Of a DNA stretch of 37,183 nt, positions 1-8,068 are shown piece after piece. Below the pieces are notes generated by a model. It searched no databases. It worked only from the letters and a program-made list of their open reading frames with translations, and was not told where the DNA came from. This DNA comes from an uncultured bacterium. Lineage in GTDB: Bacteria; Patescibacteriota; Saccharimonadia; CAILAD01; BJGX01. Within the stretch, counting starts at the first letter, position 1, and each line of letters opens with the position of its first letter. The position numbers were made by a program, and so were the translations under genes. The stretch covers positions 1 to 37,183 of the forward strand of contig CAILAD010000020.1 in the NCBI GenBank assembly GCA_903832035.1. Direction: 5' to 3'.

Positions 1-345
1 CGTATCGTCTATGAAAATAACTTAATCTTAGTATTCTGCCCGTACGCCAGCCTTTGGCCATTTGAACTCTGGATAATTCCTAAAAGACAGGTAAGTTCTT
101 TTGAAAATATAACCGATAGTGAGATAGACTCGATTGCGATGGCCCTAAAAAGATACCTGAAGAAACTTACTGGCCATAAGATAAGCTTCAATATGTACTT
201 AGAGAATGGCATCAGCCCACACCAGAGATTCTGTTTAAAAATTTGTGGTCGAAGCAACATATGGGGTGGTTTTGAGGTTGCTAGTGGAATAGTTATAAAT
301 ACCGTACCCCCAGAATCAGCAGCCTTATGGTACAAATCTAAATAA
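1..345 (+). CDS. GalT-family nucleotidyltransferase, C-terminal part (5' truncated by window edge)
   Basis: The reading frame is open from base 1 to a TAA at 343-345 and gives 114 residues with no start, so the gene begins outside the window. The motif PFELWIIPKR followed about 50 residues later by HQRFCLKICGR and then GGFEVASG and INTVPPESAA matches the C-terminal HIT-like domain of galactose-1-phosphate uridylyltransferases and the related DUF4921 group. The catalytic HPH motif would lie in the missing upstream part and cannot be checked. Family enzymes transfer UMP or AMP between a nucleotide and a hexose 1-phosphate, in the cytoplasm. The exact substrate is not decidable here. It ends 1 nt before the stop codon of the convergent small membrane protein gene. 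Confidence 0.75.
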   Translation, partial: RIVYENNLILVFCPYASLWPFELWIIPKRQVSSFENITDSEIDSIAMALKRYLKKLTGHKISFNMYLENGISPHQRFCLKICGRSNIWGGFEVASGIVINTVPPESAALWYKSK

Positions 346-346
346 G

Positions 347-640
347 TTAATTTGTGAATAATTTGTAAATATTTGCCCAGGCACTAGTTTTATACAGAAC
401 TACGTAGATGACTAAAAATAATAATAAAACAATAGTAGTTAGAACGGCAGACTTTGAAAGATCGGCTTTTACGTATTTATCTCTCTGGCTCTCTGACTCC
501 GTGACCTGAACCACGTTAGTCTTATTACTAGGCTTGGGAGCTACAGCTTTGTCTGCCGTTCTAATATTTTTCTGAACTACCGGCTTATTGTTATTTAAAA
601 CCTTCTCTTTTCTGGTTTTGCGTTTCTTATTTTTAGACAT
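347..640 (-). CDS. Small single-pass membrane protein, function unknown
   Basis: A 97-residue protein with a strongly basic N-terminus (MSKNKKRKTRKEK), a polar linker to about residue 65 and one hydrophobic segment near 66-86 (AVLTTIVLLLFLVIYVVLY), with a short C-terminal tail. The topology predicted by the positive-inside rule is cytoplasmic N-terminus. I recognise no family. An AAGGAAA ribosome-binding-site-like sequence lies about 8 nt before the ATG and a good divergent promoter lies upstream, which supports a real gene. It is convergent with the GalT-family gene and divergent from the DUF4446 gene. Small basic single-pass proteins of this kind are common and poorly conserved in CPR genomes. 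Confidence 0.6.
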   Translation of the reverse strand: MSKNKKRKTRKEKVLNNNKPVVQKNIRTADKAVAPKPSNKTNVVQVTESESQRDKYVKADLSKSAVLTTIVLLLFLVIYVVLYKTSAWANIYKLFTN

Positions 641-676
641 TTAAGTTTCCTTTTAATAATTTTATTTTACAACTAT

Positions 677-706
677 TTTATAACAGTTGCTAATTACTAA
701 GTGCAA
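677..706 (-). promoter_or_regulatory. Promoter for the small membrane protein gene
   Basis: On the minus strand TTGCAC (701-706), an 18-bp spacer and TATAAA (677-682) form a sigma70-type promoter. It overlaps the divergent promoter for the DUF4446 gene, so the two polymerases would compete for the same DNA. Confidence 0.5.
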
Positions 707-716
707 TAGCTATAAT
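687..716 (+). promoter_or_regulatory. Promoter for the DUF4446-bactofilin unit
   Basis: TTGCTA (687-692), an 18-bp spacer and a perfect TATAAT (711-716). Transcription should start near 723, leaving a leader of about 13 nt before the ATG at 736, with no Shine-Dalgarno sequence. Confidence 0.6.
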
Positions 717-735
717 AGAGTATTATTAGTCGCTT

Positions 736-1206
736 ATGAATCTACTTATTATACTATTTATTATTAGCTTAATCGCCCTTGGTTATACCCAGTGGAGCTT
801 ATTGAAACTGCAGAAGAAATATAGTGAATTTCTCGATGGAGCTGAAGCTAAGAAAATTGAAGATTTAATTAAAGATTACTCTCGAGATGTGAAGGAATGT
901 CTGAGTAAACTTGATCAACTAGCGGAGTTTACTGCTAGGATGCATAAGCAGGCTCAGTTCTCTATCTCGAAACAAGCCCTTATTCGCTTCAATCCCTTCG
1001 GTGATACTGGCGGTGACCAGAGTTTTGTTCTAGCACTCCTGGATAACCACAATAACGGTGTAATAATTTCAAGTGTTCACGCTAGGACTGGCACCAGGGT
1101 GTATGCAAAAGAAATTGCCCAAGGCCTTAGTAAGTACAACCTGTCCGACGAGGAGACCGTAGTCCTACAAAAAGCCCTTAACAGCAAGAAGAAACAAGAG
1201 GCCTAG
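736..1206 (+). CDS. DUF4446 family membrane-anchored protein
   Basis: A 156-residue protein with an N-terminal membrane segment (about 1-20), a charged probably coiled-coil stretch (about 25-70) and the DUF4446 core, recognisable from IRFNPFGDTGGDQSF, a LLDNHNNGVIISS strand and a YAKEI...LSDEE end. The biochemical function of the family is not known; it occurs in Firmicutes and CPR bacteria, often near cell-envelope or chromosome-partitioning genes. The protein would sit on the inner face of the membrane. Its stop abuts the ATG of the bactofilin gene (1206/1207), so the two are co-transcribed and probably translationally coupled. The start is supported by the promoter at 687-716. Confidence 0.85.
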   Translation: MNLLIILFIISLIALGYTQWSLLKLQKKYSEFLDGAEAKKIEDLIKDYSRDVKECLSKLDQLAEFTARMHKQAQFSISKQALIRFNPFGDTGGDQSFVLALLDNHNNGVIISSVHARTGTRVYAKEIAQGLSKYNLSDEETVVLQKALNSKKKQEA

Positions 1207-1578
1207 ATGTTTAATCTTAAAATAAAGAGTAAAAATAATGTTACTCCCTTCAATAACTTTGCTGAATTCTACATTGGTTCAGAGGTATCTGTCGCAGGTA
1301 ATTGCAAGACTGATCAAGATGTCTTTATCGACGGAAAATTCAATGGTTCCATCAGGACAACAGGTCTAGTCGAATTATCCAAGAACTGCAAAGTTGAAGC
1401 AGATATTGATGCTCGCAGTGCGATACTTGAAGGAAGCTACAAGGGTGATATAAGCACATCAGATGAAACACACATAACGAGTTGTGCTAATGTCAGTGGA
1501 AGTATAACTTCTCGCGATATTGTTGTTGATAAAGGAGCGGTAATTAACGCAAATATAAGTATGGAGCAAGACAGCTAA
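1207..1578 (+). CDS. Bactofilin family cytoskeletal protein
   Basis: A 123-residue protein with the bactofilin (DUF583) right-handed beta-helix signature: FIGSEVSVAGN-like entry near residue 22-32, the VFIDGKFNGSI turn, and repeating short hydrophobic strands through SGSITSRDIVVDKGAVI. Bactofilins polymerise without nucleotide into filaments at the membrane and act in cell shape, division or placement of envelope enzymes. The polar N-terminal tail is short, as is usual. It directly follows the DUF4446 gene and its TAA overlaps by one base the ATG of the next gene, giving a tight three-gene unit. Family assignment is firm; the specific role in this cell is inferred. Confidence 0.88.
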   Translation: MFNLKIKSKNNVTPFNNFAEFYIGSEVSVAGNCKTDQDVFIDGKFNGSIRTTGLVELSKNCKVEADIDARSAILEGSYKGDISTSDETHITSCANVSGSITSRDIVVDKGAVINANISMEQDS

Positions 1579-2390
1579 TGTATGCTTTCTTTCTAGATAA
1601 GAGTGCGCAAGATTCACAGACCTTACAGGACTACCTCCAGGATTGGAAACAGAAAAATAAGATCGCGGGCCAAGACTTTTTAATTGAAGATGTAGATCAA
1701 ATTACAACAATATGCACTAATAAAGGTCGTGAATTCTCTACTGTGGTCGCTGTTGGAGGTGAAGATACCTTTCAGGCTGTTGTAGGTGAGTCAAAAAACT
1801 TTGAAGATAAGACCGTTTTAGCCTATATTCCGACTTCTACTAGCGACCTAACAAAACGGATAGCCGTGCGAGACTACAAAGAGGCCTGTGAAGTTATCGC
1901 TCAAAGAAAGATTATAGAACTAACTGCACTATCTGTTAATAGCCAATATTTCTTGTTCAATTATGAAATTAACATCGTCCATGGAGAGGATGGTAGCACG
2001 CCCACTTCACATATCCACTTAGATAAAGCAATTCAGCTTGATCTACCAACTGATAACATAATTTTGCACAATCGGTACCAAGAATTACTACCCCACAACT
2101 CTCCTCTGATTATCGAAGGGTTTTCAAAAAATATAATATCTAGTGACAAAAGAAGCATATTCAAGCTCGCCAGTCATAGGATTGGTAAGATTGGAGAAAA
2201 CGAAAAAAGACTGCAGCTCAGGATGCCAGCTACAAGAATTAGGGTAGACTCAGAAGCTAGACTGGTTAGCGGTAGTGGTAAGGTACTGAAAAAGCCCTTA
2301 AATATCGGTCTAAACAAAAGACCGATTAGGCTAATTGTTAAGAGGGGTCAGGAAATGCAGGCAGTCCTCTCTCCAGGGTTGATTTCCTGA
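1578..2390 (+). CDS. Diverged diacylglycerol/lipid-kinase-like protein
   Basis: A 270-residue protein. VVAVGGEDTFQAVV (about 57-69) aligns with the nucleotide-binding loop of DAGK/sphingosine kinases, normally written GGDGT. Here it reads GGEDT, so the second loop glycine is replaced by Asp. The C-terminal half is beta-rich (RLQLRMPATRIRVDSEARLVSGSG), consistent with the second domain of these kinases. Known members phosphorylate diacylglycerol or related lipids at the membrane. Whether this one is catalytic is uncertain because of the altered loop. It overlaps the bactofilin gene by one base. The promoter for infC lies across its stop codon. Alternatives are an NAD-kinase-fold protein of other function. 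Confidence 0.55.
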   Translation: MYAFFLDKSAQDSQTLQDYLQDWKQKNKIAGQDFLIEDVDQITTICTNKGREFSTVVAVGGEDTFQAVVGESKNFEDKTVLAYIPTSTSDLTKRIAVRDYKEACEVIAQRKIIELTALSVNSQYFLFNYEINIVHGEDGSTPTSHIHLDKAIQLDLPTDNIILHNRYQELLPHNSPLIIEGFSKNIISSDKRSIFKLASHRIGKIGENEKRLQLRMPATRIRVDSEARLVSGSGKVLKKPLNIGLNKRPIRLIVKRGQEMQAVLSPGLIS

Positions 2391-2407
2391 TAAACATATG
2401 ATATTAT
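2379..2407 (+). promoter_or_regulatory. Promoter for infC-rpmI-rplT
   Basis: TTGATT (2379-2384), a 17-bp spacer and TATTAT (2402-2407), overlapping the end of the lipid-kinase-like gene. The start near 2414 leaves about 19 nt of leader that contains the AAGGAG ribosome-binding site at 2421-2426. Confidence 0.5.
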
Positions 2408-2432
2408 TGTCAGGAGCTTTAAGGAGATCGGA

Positions 2433-2984
2433 ATAAAAAAACAGCGTTTTAAGCTAAATCATGAAATAAAGGCCTCAACAGTAAGACTGCTGGGGGCTGA
2501 CGGTTCTCAGCTCGGAATAGTGAGCTTAAGCGATGCCATCAAGATGGCACATGAACAAGGATATGATTTAGCTGAAGTATCTCCAGCAGCACAACCACCG
2601 GTTTGCAAAATCTTGGATTGGGGTAAATACCAATACGAACAAGAGAAACAGCGTCAAAAAAGCCGTAAAAAGCAAAAAAGTATTGAGGTTAAGCAAATCA
2701 GGATGGGTCTTAAAATTGGTCAGCACGATATAAACGTAAAACAACGTGCTGCCATAAAATTCTTAACTGCCGGTAACAAGGTAAAACTTACAGCGCGGTT
2801 CAAGGGCCGAGAGATGACACACCCAGAAATTGGTAAATCAGTACTCGAAAAGTTCTTTGAAGGCCTGAACGAGTATGCCACTATTGAATCCCAGCCGAGC
2901 ATGGCAGGTCGAGATATGTCGATAATAGCAGTTCCTAAAAAAGAATTAACACCAGTTGATAACAAATCAGAAAAAGAAGCATAG
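2433..2984 (+). CDS. infC: Translation initiation factor IF-3, apparently starting at AUA
   Basis: IF3 binds the 30S subunit, prevents premature 50S joining and proofreads the start codon. The N-domain (LNHEIKASTVRLLGADG, then QLGIVSLSDAI), the linker rich in K/Q/R and the C-domain (IRMGLKIGQHDINVK, then VKLTARFKGREMTH) are all present; 183 residues is a normal length. The frame is open from the TAA at 2391 and has no ATG, GTG or TTG before the GTG at 2520, which would delete conserved N-domain residues. AAGGAG at 2421-2426 sits 6 nt before ATA at 2433, the best-placed start. Rare AUU/AUC/AUA starts are the known device for IF3 autoregulation. The gene leads the infC-rpmI-rplT operon. Confidence 0.9.
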   Translation: MKKQRFKLNHEIKASTVRLLGADGSQLGIVSLSDAIKMAHEQGYDLAEVSPAAQPPVCKILDWGKYQYEQEKQRQKSRKKQKSIEVKQIRMGLKIGQHDINVKQRAAIKFLTAGNKVKLTARFKGREMTHPEIGKSVLEKFFEGLNEYATIESQPSMAGRDMSIIAVPKKELTPVDNKSEKEA

Positions 2985-2992
2985 GATAAACA

Positions 2993-3190
2993 ATGCCAAA
3001 GCAAAAAACCAATAAAACCATGAGTAAGAGAATTAAGATTACCGCTACCGGTAAGGTTTTACGTAGAAAAGCCAGTAGAGCTCACAAGCTAACCCTAAAA
3101 TCGGGCGCTAGAAAACGTGGCTACACTCTTGAGCACGGCATGGCTAAAGGTGACGCTAAGAATGCTAAGAAGATGGTAGGAGCCAAATAA
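2993..3190 (+). CDS. rpmI: Large-subunit ribosomal protein bL35
   Basis: A 65-residue, very basic protein that starts [17 protein letters not shown] and carries the bL35 pattern [14 protein letters not shown] followed by K-rich C-terminal residues. bL35 is a late-assembling 50S protein. It lies 8 nt after infC and its stop overlaps the ATG of rplT by one base (TAATG at 3188-3192), the standard infC-rpmI-rplT arrangement. Length is normal for the family. Confidence 0.95.
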   Translation: MPKQKTNKTMSKRIKITATGKVLRRKASRAHKLTLKSGARKRGYTLEHGMAKGDAKNAKKMVGAK

Positions 3191-3531
3191 TGAGAGTTAA
3201 AAGAGGTGTAACAACCCATAAAAGACATAAAAAAATTATCAAACTTACTAAAGGTTATAGTAAGTCCAGAAGAAGTAGCTACCGAAAAGCTCATGAAGCT
3301 GTACTAAAAGCTCTTAGTTATCAGTACCGTGACCGCAGAAACCTAAAAAGAGACATGCGAGCACTATGGATAACTAGAATAGGTGCTGCCGCAAGACTAA
3401 ACGGAACCACCTACTCGGCCCTGACTGCAGGTCTTAAAAAAGCCGATATCCAGTTAAACCGTAAGACCCTCGCAGAGCTAGCTGTAAATCAGCCTAAAGC
3501 CTTTGAAGCGGTAGTAAAAGCTGCCAAGTAA
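3190..3531 (+). CDS. rplT: Large-subunit ribosomal protein bL20
   Basis: A 113-residue protein, [19 protein letters not shown], then [18 protein letters not shown] and the C-terminal RNA-binding domain [18 protein letters not shown]. bL20 binds 23S rRNA early in 50S assembly and in several bacteria represses its own operon. I see no obvious operon-leader mimic of the 23S site in the short leader upstream of infC, so this form of control cannot be claimed. It is the last gene of the operon and is followed by a strong terminator at 3543-3580. Confidence 0.95.
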   Translation: MRVKRGVTTHKRHKKIIKLTKGYSKSRRSSYRKAHEAVLKALSYQYRDRRNLKRDMRALWITRIGAAARLNGTTYSALTAGLKKADIQLNRKTLAELAVNQPKAFEAVVKAAK

Positions 3532-3542
3532 TACCAGCAAAT

Positions 3543-3580
3543 AAAAATGACCCACGCGAACTGTAGTGGGTCATTTTTTT
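3543..3580. terminator. Bidirectional Rho-independent terminator
   Basis: A 13-bp stem, 3543-3555 paired with 3566-3578, built on ATGACCCAC/GTGGGTCAT with a 10-nt loop and T tracts on both strands. It ends the rplT operon on the plus strand and also lies just downstream of the convergent ABC permease gene. Confidence 0.9.
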
Positions 3581-3591
3581 GTATTAATATT

Positions 3592-4833
3592 CTAGAGAGA
3601 TTTTAAGGCCTGTATAGGACGCTTTCTGGCGGCCTTTACGGCTGGGGCTACACCAAACACCACTCCGACGAACAAACTAACGCCTATGGCAAGTATAAGT
3701 GCTTTAACGCTAAATATAGGCGTGATACCTGCAACCTTTTTGATTACTAAGCCAGCTAAGTAGCTAAGTCCAAGTCCCAATAGACCTCCAGCTATAGACA
3801 GTATCACTGCTTCAATCAAGAATTGACTTAAAATATTTCCACTAGTGGCGCCTATAGCTTTACGTATACCTATTTCTCGGGTACGCTCACTAACCGTCAC
3901 AAGCATAATATTCATAATTCCAATTCCACCAACCAGCAGGCTTATAGAAGCTATAGCCACAACAAAGGTTGTGAGTAGGTCGAGGATTGTATTAAATGTG
4001 GTCAGCAGATCTTTTTGAGTAAGGACGCTAAAGTCTTCTTGGCCACCATGATTTTTCTTCAACTGGTCTTTTATAGCCTGCTGAGCTGAATCGATATCTT
4101 GTGGTTTATCTACCTGAGCCTGTATCCTAAATATCTGATTTGAGCCCGTCACGACGTTAGCAGTGTTGATTGGTATATAAACCACATCATCAGATCCGGG
4201 ACCAAAACCCGTGCCAGTGTCGGACTTTTTGGTCACACCTACAATGGTAAATAGTTGCCCTTTAATAGATATTTGTTTACCTATTGCATCGGTTGAGCCA
4301 AATAAATTCTGTTTAGTATCTGCCCCAATAATAGCAACCTTTCTTGACGAAGCATTGTCCTGGTTGGTAAAGAAGGCACCATTATCATACTTTAAATCCC
4401 TAATGCTACTATAGTTAGCTGTCGTTCCAAATATATATGGTGTATTGGTAGAAAGCTGATCATAAACAACTGCTGATGAAATAAGATTATACGGAGCTAC
4501 CTCAGTGACGTGATTAATTTTGTCGAGACTTGCAACATCGGCCTGAGTTAATGTAGATGCACCAACACTTCCGGCAAAGTTGAATCCGCCGGTAGTCTTC
4601 TGTTGTTGACCATTTTTAGCAGTACTACCACTGGTCTGGCCAGATAAGATAGTCAGGAGATTAGTTCCTAGGCCTGATACTTGGCCCGAAACCTGTGACT
4701 TAACGCCATCACCCACGGCAATCATGACAAGGACTGCAAAAACACCTATAATGATGCCCAGCATAGTAAGAAAGGACCTTAACTTAGCAGACTTAATACT
4801 TATTAAGGCCATTTTTATGTTTTGCAAAATCAT
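3592..4833 (-). CDS. MacB/FtsX-type ABC transporter permease
   Basis: A 413-residue protein of the MacB_PCD plus FtsX family: one N-terminal membrane helix (about 17-40, LRSFLTMLGIIIGVFAVLVM), a large extracytoplasmic domain (about 42-285) and three C-terminal helices, with the family signature VGGIGIMNIMLVTVSERTRE near 305. Such permeases work by mechanotransmission and export or extract peptides, antibiotics or lipoproteins from the membrane. No MacA-like periplasmic adaptor is next to it, as expected for a cell without an outer membrane. The start overlaps the ATPase gene by 4 nt (ATGA at 4830-4833). The substrate is unknown. Confidence 0.9.
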   Translation of the reverse strand: MILQNIKMALISIKSAKLRSFLTMLGIIIGVFAVLVMIAVGDGVKSQVSGQVSGLGTNLLTILSGQTSGSTAKNGQQQKTTGGFNFAGSVGASTLTQADVASLDKINHVTEVAPYNLISSAVVYDQLSTNTPYIFGTTANYSSIRDLKYDNGAFFTNQDNASSRKVAIIGADTKQNLFGSTDAIGKQISIKGQLFTIVGVTKKSDTGTGFGPGSDDVVYIPINTANVVTGSNQIFRIQAQVDKPQDIDSAQQAIKDQLKKNHGGQEDFSVLTQKDLLTTFNTILDLLTTFVVAIASISLLVGGIGIMNIMLVTVSERTREIGIRKAIGATSGNILSQFLIEAVILSIAGGLLGLGLSYLAGLVIKKVAGITPIFSVKALILAIGVSLFVGVVFGVAPAVKAARKRPIQALKSL

Positions 4834-5531
4834 TGTGCCAACCTCTTGTTATGCAGTAAGCCGTCCCTAACCCAAACTATCCTGTTAGCATACTCACCGA
4901 TTTCTGGATTATGAGTAACGACTACTATTGTTACGCCTTGTTTATTGAGGTCTTTGAGCAAATTCATTATTTCAGTACCTGTTTTAGTATCTAAGTTACC
5001 TGTTGGCTCATCAGCCAATATGAGGCTAGGGTCATTTGTTAGAGCCCTGGCTATAGCAACCCTCTGAACCTGACCTCCACTCATTCGATTTGATTTATGC
5101 TTTGCTTTATCCAGCAGACCAACTTTTCTTAACACTTCTTCGGTCTTTTTCTTTCTAAAAGACTTACTCTTTCTGGCATAGACCATTGGTAGCTCTACGT
5201 TCTGACTGACATTTAGTCGTGGCAGTAAATTAAAGCTCTGAAAAACAAAACCTATCTTATCCCTTCTTAACCCAGCAAGTTTTTTAGGGCTAAGTGTAGC
5301 AATATCTACATCATCTAGTAGAAATACGCCTGAAGTAGGTTTATCTAATAGACCTATAATATTCATAAGTGTAGACTTTCCCGAACCAGAGGGCCCCATG
5401 ATTGCCACGAAGTCACCTTCATTTATTTGAAGATCGACATCTTTTAGTGCATCAAGTACCCCGGCTTCATCGTCGTAACGTTTACCTAAGCTCTTCATAT
5501 ATATAACTGAGTTTTTATTATTTTTTTGCAT
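4830..5531 (-). CDS. ABC transporter ATP-binding protein (MacB/LolD type)
   Basis: A 233-residue ATPase: Walker A GPSGSGKST (46-54), Q-loop Q98, signature SGGQVQR (from 151), Walker B ILADEP (171-176) and H-loop H207. Short length and GLLDKPTSGVF/NLLPRLNV sequences place it with MacB/LolD-type ATPases that partner FtsX-like permeases. It powers the permease encoded immediately downstream, to which it is coupled by a 4-nt overlap. Its own start lies 14 nt inside the end of the DUF4012 gene. All catalytic residues are intact. Confidence 0.95.
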   Translation of the reverse strand: MQKNNKNSVIYMKSLGKRYDDEAGVLDALKDVDLQINEGDFVAIMGPSGSGKSTLMNIIGLLDKPTSGVFLLDDVDIATLSPKKLAGLRRDKIGFVFQSFNLLPRLNVSQNVELPMVYARKSKSFRKKKTEEVLRKVGLLDKAKHKSNRMSGGQVQRVAIARALTNDPSLILADEPTGNLDTKTGTEIMNLLKDLNKQGVTIVVVTHNPEIGEYANRIVWVRDGLLHNKRLAQ

Positions 5532-6975
5532 AGATAAAACTTAATACTTGGTCAGAATTAACATTACCATTATATGACAGAATTGTATCTTTACCTAATA
5601 TCTGTCTGTCTAGAGGGGTGACGTTTGATGCGTCAAGCTGGTACCCTCCATTAGGTAGGGTTAGTGTATAGCTCAAATCATATGGCCAACCGCCTATTTG
5701 CTTTTGGATAAAGGTATTTATTGCTAACTTATCACCAAACAAGTACTTTGTGGGTAATTTATACCTCAAGGTTACGGTACTTTCAGACAGGGGTGTGATA
5801 TTTCTGTAATACCCAAGAACTAACTTATCCAGCTCTTGATGCTGTGAGATATTACCTATTCCAATAGATGAATTTAATAACTTGGCATCCTTAGGAAGTG
5901 CCATACTTACGTAGCTATGATCATCGCCTATAAGCCACCGCTTCTCGGTGGGGATATTTGGATCGATATAGGAAATTCTATATCCAGAGGTGTGCCTGGA
6001 GATTATTTTTAGATCTATAGTACTAGATCCGTCGGTCTCTACAAACTGATTCATGACTACGGAATTTTTTATGTAGGGTGAGCTTTTATTAGCTGCTATA
6101 TTGGCATCTGCCATCATGAAGTAATTATCGTCGGTTTGCTTTACTTCGCCCGCTGCACCAATACTCTTTATGATATCCTCGACCTGGGTGTTGCTACTGT
6201 AGATAACTATTTGTTTTTGGTCGATTAGTTGCTGGAATAATGTTGAGTACGACTTTAGTTCAATAATATTTTTAGACAATAACCTAGTAATTAGTTGATT
6301 TGAAAGCTCTCCAAGTATTCCAGATTTAGGGTCCTTACCCAATACTTTATCTCTACCTGTTTCAACCTCTAGCTGAACATTATCCCTAAAGTTATCCTTA
6401 GTTACCGTGATATTGTAGTCCTTTAAATTAACTGGTCCGAGCTTATCTAGTAGCGCAACTATGACTTCGGGTGTAAACTGCACAACGTTATTAACAGGTA
6501 CAGAGGTATACTGTTGATAATAATACATCGCTTCTTTAGCATTATCTGGGAAACTTAAGCTATTGCTGCTATCCCTTATTGAGGTGCACGGACCAATGCC
6601 CAACAAATAAGTAGGTGGCTGGTAAACCTTATTCAAACATCCGTCGCCAGTATCTATTGCATAGATACCGATTAGTTTATCTGGAACTATCTTGCCCTTA
6701 TTAGAACTAATCAAGCCTACTGTACCTATAAATCCACCGCCGGTTCGGATCTCGGCATTATTAGCTAGTAGTAACAGAGATTTTTGAGGCGTATTATACC
6801 CAGCCATAATCTTATAGAGCTGCTGATACTTAGATAAGTCTTTAGATTTTTGATCCACTGATTGCAAGTAGCTACCGACCTTAATAGACGCTACAAAGGC
6901 GCAGAATATTAAACAAGATATAGCCAGCACAACTGGCAACCTGGGTATACCTCTGTTTTTATTGGTCGAGGGCAT
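5518..6975 (-). CDS. DUF4012 domain membrane-anchored protein
   Basis: A 485-residue protein with one N-terminal membrane segment (about 13-31) and a long extracytoplasmic part. The segment NNAEIRTGGGFIGTVGL (72-88) is the DUF4012 hallmark. DUF4012 proteins are found in Actinobacteria, Chloroflexi and CPR bacteria, commonly inside polysaccharide biosynthesis loci, and have no established activity; relatedness of part of the fold to LytR-CpsA-Psr-type surface proteins has been suggested by context only. Its ATG shares one base with the stop of the glycosyltransferase gene, and it precedes the ABC pair, so a role in surface glycan assembly or attachment is an inference from context. Confidence 0.8.
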   Translation of the reverse strand: MPSTNKNRGIPRLPVVLAISCLIFCAFVASIKVGSYLQSVDQKSKDLSKYQQLYKIMAGYNTPQKSLLLLANNAEIRTGGGFIGTVGLISSNKGKIVPDKLIGIYAIDTGDGCLNKVYQPPTYLLGIGPCTSIRDSSNSLSFPDNAKEAMYYYQQYTSVPVNNVVQFTPEVIVALLDKLGPVNLKDYNITVTKDNFRDNVQLEVETGRDKVLGKDPKSGILGELSNQLITRLLSKNIIELKSYSTLFQQLIDQKQIVIYSSNTQVEDIIKSIGAAGEVKQTDDNYFMMADANIAANKSSPYIKNSVVMNQFVETDGSSTIDLKIISRHTSGYRISYIDPNIPTEKRWLIGDDHSYVSMALPKDAKLLNSSIGIGNISQHQELDKLVLGYYRNITPLSESTVTLRYKLPTKYLFGDKLAINTFIQKQIGGWPYDLSYTLTLPNGGYQLDASNVTPLDRQILGKDTILSYNGNVNSDQVLSFIYAKK

Positions 6976-8066
6976 TATATGTGCTCTTTTATCGTATTGC
7001 GGATATTGGCCTTGAAGTTTTCTTTAGAAAATAATTTAGCCCTTTTGATAATTTTATCCCTATTAAAGACTTTGTCTTCGAGACTTATAATTGCTGCCAT
7101 CAGGCTCTGCATGGTCTGCTCTTTAAAAAATATTCCTGTCTCGCCATCGACTACGGTTTCTGCGGCGCCACCAAATCCGTAAGTGATCACTGGTTTACCA
7201 GCAGCCATAGCCTCCACAGGTGTAATGCCGAAGTCTTCATAGGCTGTAAAAATGAATGCCTTACAGCCCAAATATAGTTTGGTGATATGCTTATCGCTTA
7301 GAGCACCCTTAAAAACTACTGTATCACCGGCGATAGACTTAAGTTTTTTCAATTCTGGACCAACCCCAACAACAACTAACTTCTTACCGAGCTCCGTACA
7401 GGCTTTTACAGCCAGGTCTACTCTTTTATAAGGTATGAGCCGGCCTACCACCAAATAGTAATCACCATCTTTTGATTGTTGAGAAGCAAATCTATCGATA
7501 TCAACTGGCGGATTAATAACAGCTGACTTCCTCTTGTAGTATTGACTGATCCTCTTCTGGACGGTATTAGAGTTAGCTACTAGGAAGTCAGGTCTCTGAG
7601 CAGCCGCAAAATCCCAGCGTCGCATCTTCTTAACTAACCTTGGCAATATAAGCTTAGCAAGGGGGCTAAAAATCCCTAGTCCGGGCGACTCTAGGTAATC
7701 TTCATATCCGCTCCAGTAATACCTTGTAGGGGTATGTATGTAGCTAATATGGGTAGTTCCTGTTGGGGTTATGATTCCTTTTGACTCCGCACTGCTAGAC
7801 GATATCACTAAGTCATATTGACTAAAATCAAAACTCTCAAAAGCCAGGGTTCTAAGGGTTGGATAAAGTTGGTGCTTCTTGATTGCCATAGGCCATTTTT
7901 GCAGAAAAGAGGTTCTTATATCTGCATTAGTAAAAAGCTTAAGTCGATCCTTGTCATAAACACTAGTGTAGATTGGTGCCTCCGGAAACATTTCGTGTAA
8001 TGCCTCAACAACTCTCTCACCACCTCCTAGATTGGTTAGCCAATCATGAACGATAGCCACCCTCAC
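6975..8066 (-). CDS. GT4 family glycosyltransferase
   Basis: A 363-residue GT-B fold enzyme. The N-terminus MRVAIVHDWLTNLGGGERVV is the donor/acceptor loop typical of GT4 mannosyl- or rhamnosyltransferases, and EDFGITPVEAMAAGKPVI carries the C-terminal E-x7-E nucleotide-sugar motif. These enzymes add a sugar from NDP- or GDP-sugar to a growing lipid-linked glycan at the cytoplasmic membrane face. It lies between the sugar transferase that would start the glycan (2 nt gap) and the DUF4012 gene (1-base overlap), so it probably adds one of the next sugars. Donor specificity is not visible. Confidence 0.88.
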   Translation of the reverse strand: MRVAIVHDWLTNLGGGERVVEALHEMFPEAPIYTSVYDKDRLKLFTNADIRTSFLQKWPMAIKKHQLYPTLRTLAFESFDFSQYDLVISSSSAESKGIITPTGTTHISYIHTPTRYYWSGYEDYLESPGLGIFSPLAKLILPRLVKKMRRWDFAAAQRPDFLVANSNTVQKRISQYYKRKSAVINPPVDIDRFASQQSKDGDYYLVVGRLIPYKRVDLAVKACTELGKKLVVVGVGPELKKLKSIAGDTVVFKGALSDKHITKLYLGCKAFIFTAYEDFGITPVEAMAAGKPVITYGFGGAAETVVDGETGIFFKEQTMQSLMAAIISLEDKVFNRDKIIKRAKLFSKENFKANIRNTIKEHI

Positions 8067-8068
8067 TG

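Noticed and set aside
2520-2522. GTG start for infC
   Set aside because: It would remove the conserved first part of the IF3 N-domain and has no ribosome-binding site.
2720-3004. 94-codon minus-strand frame in infC
   Set aside because: It is antisense to conserved IF3 sequence and has no family features.
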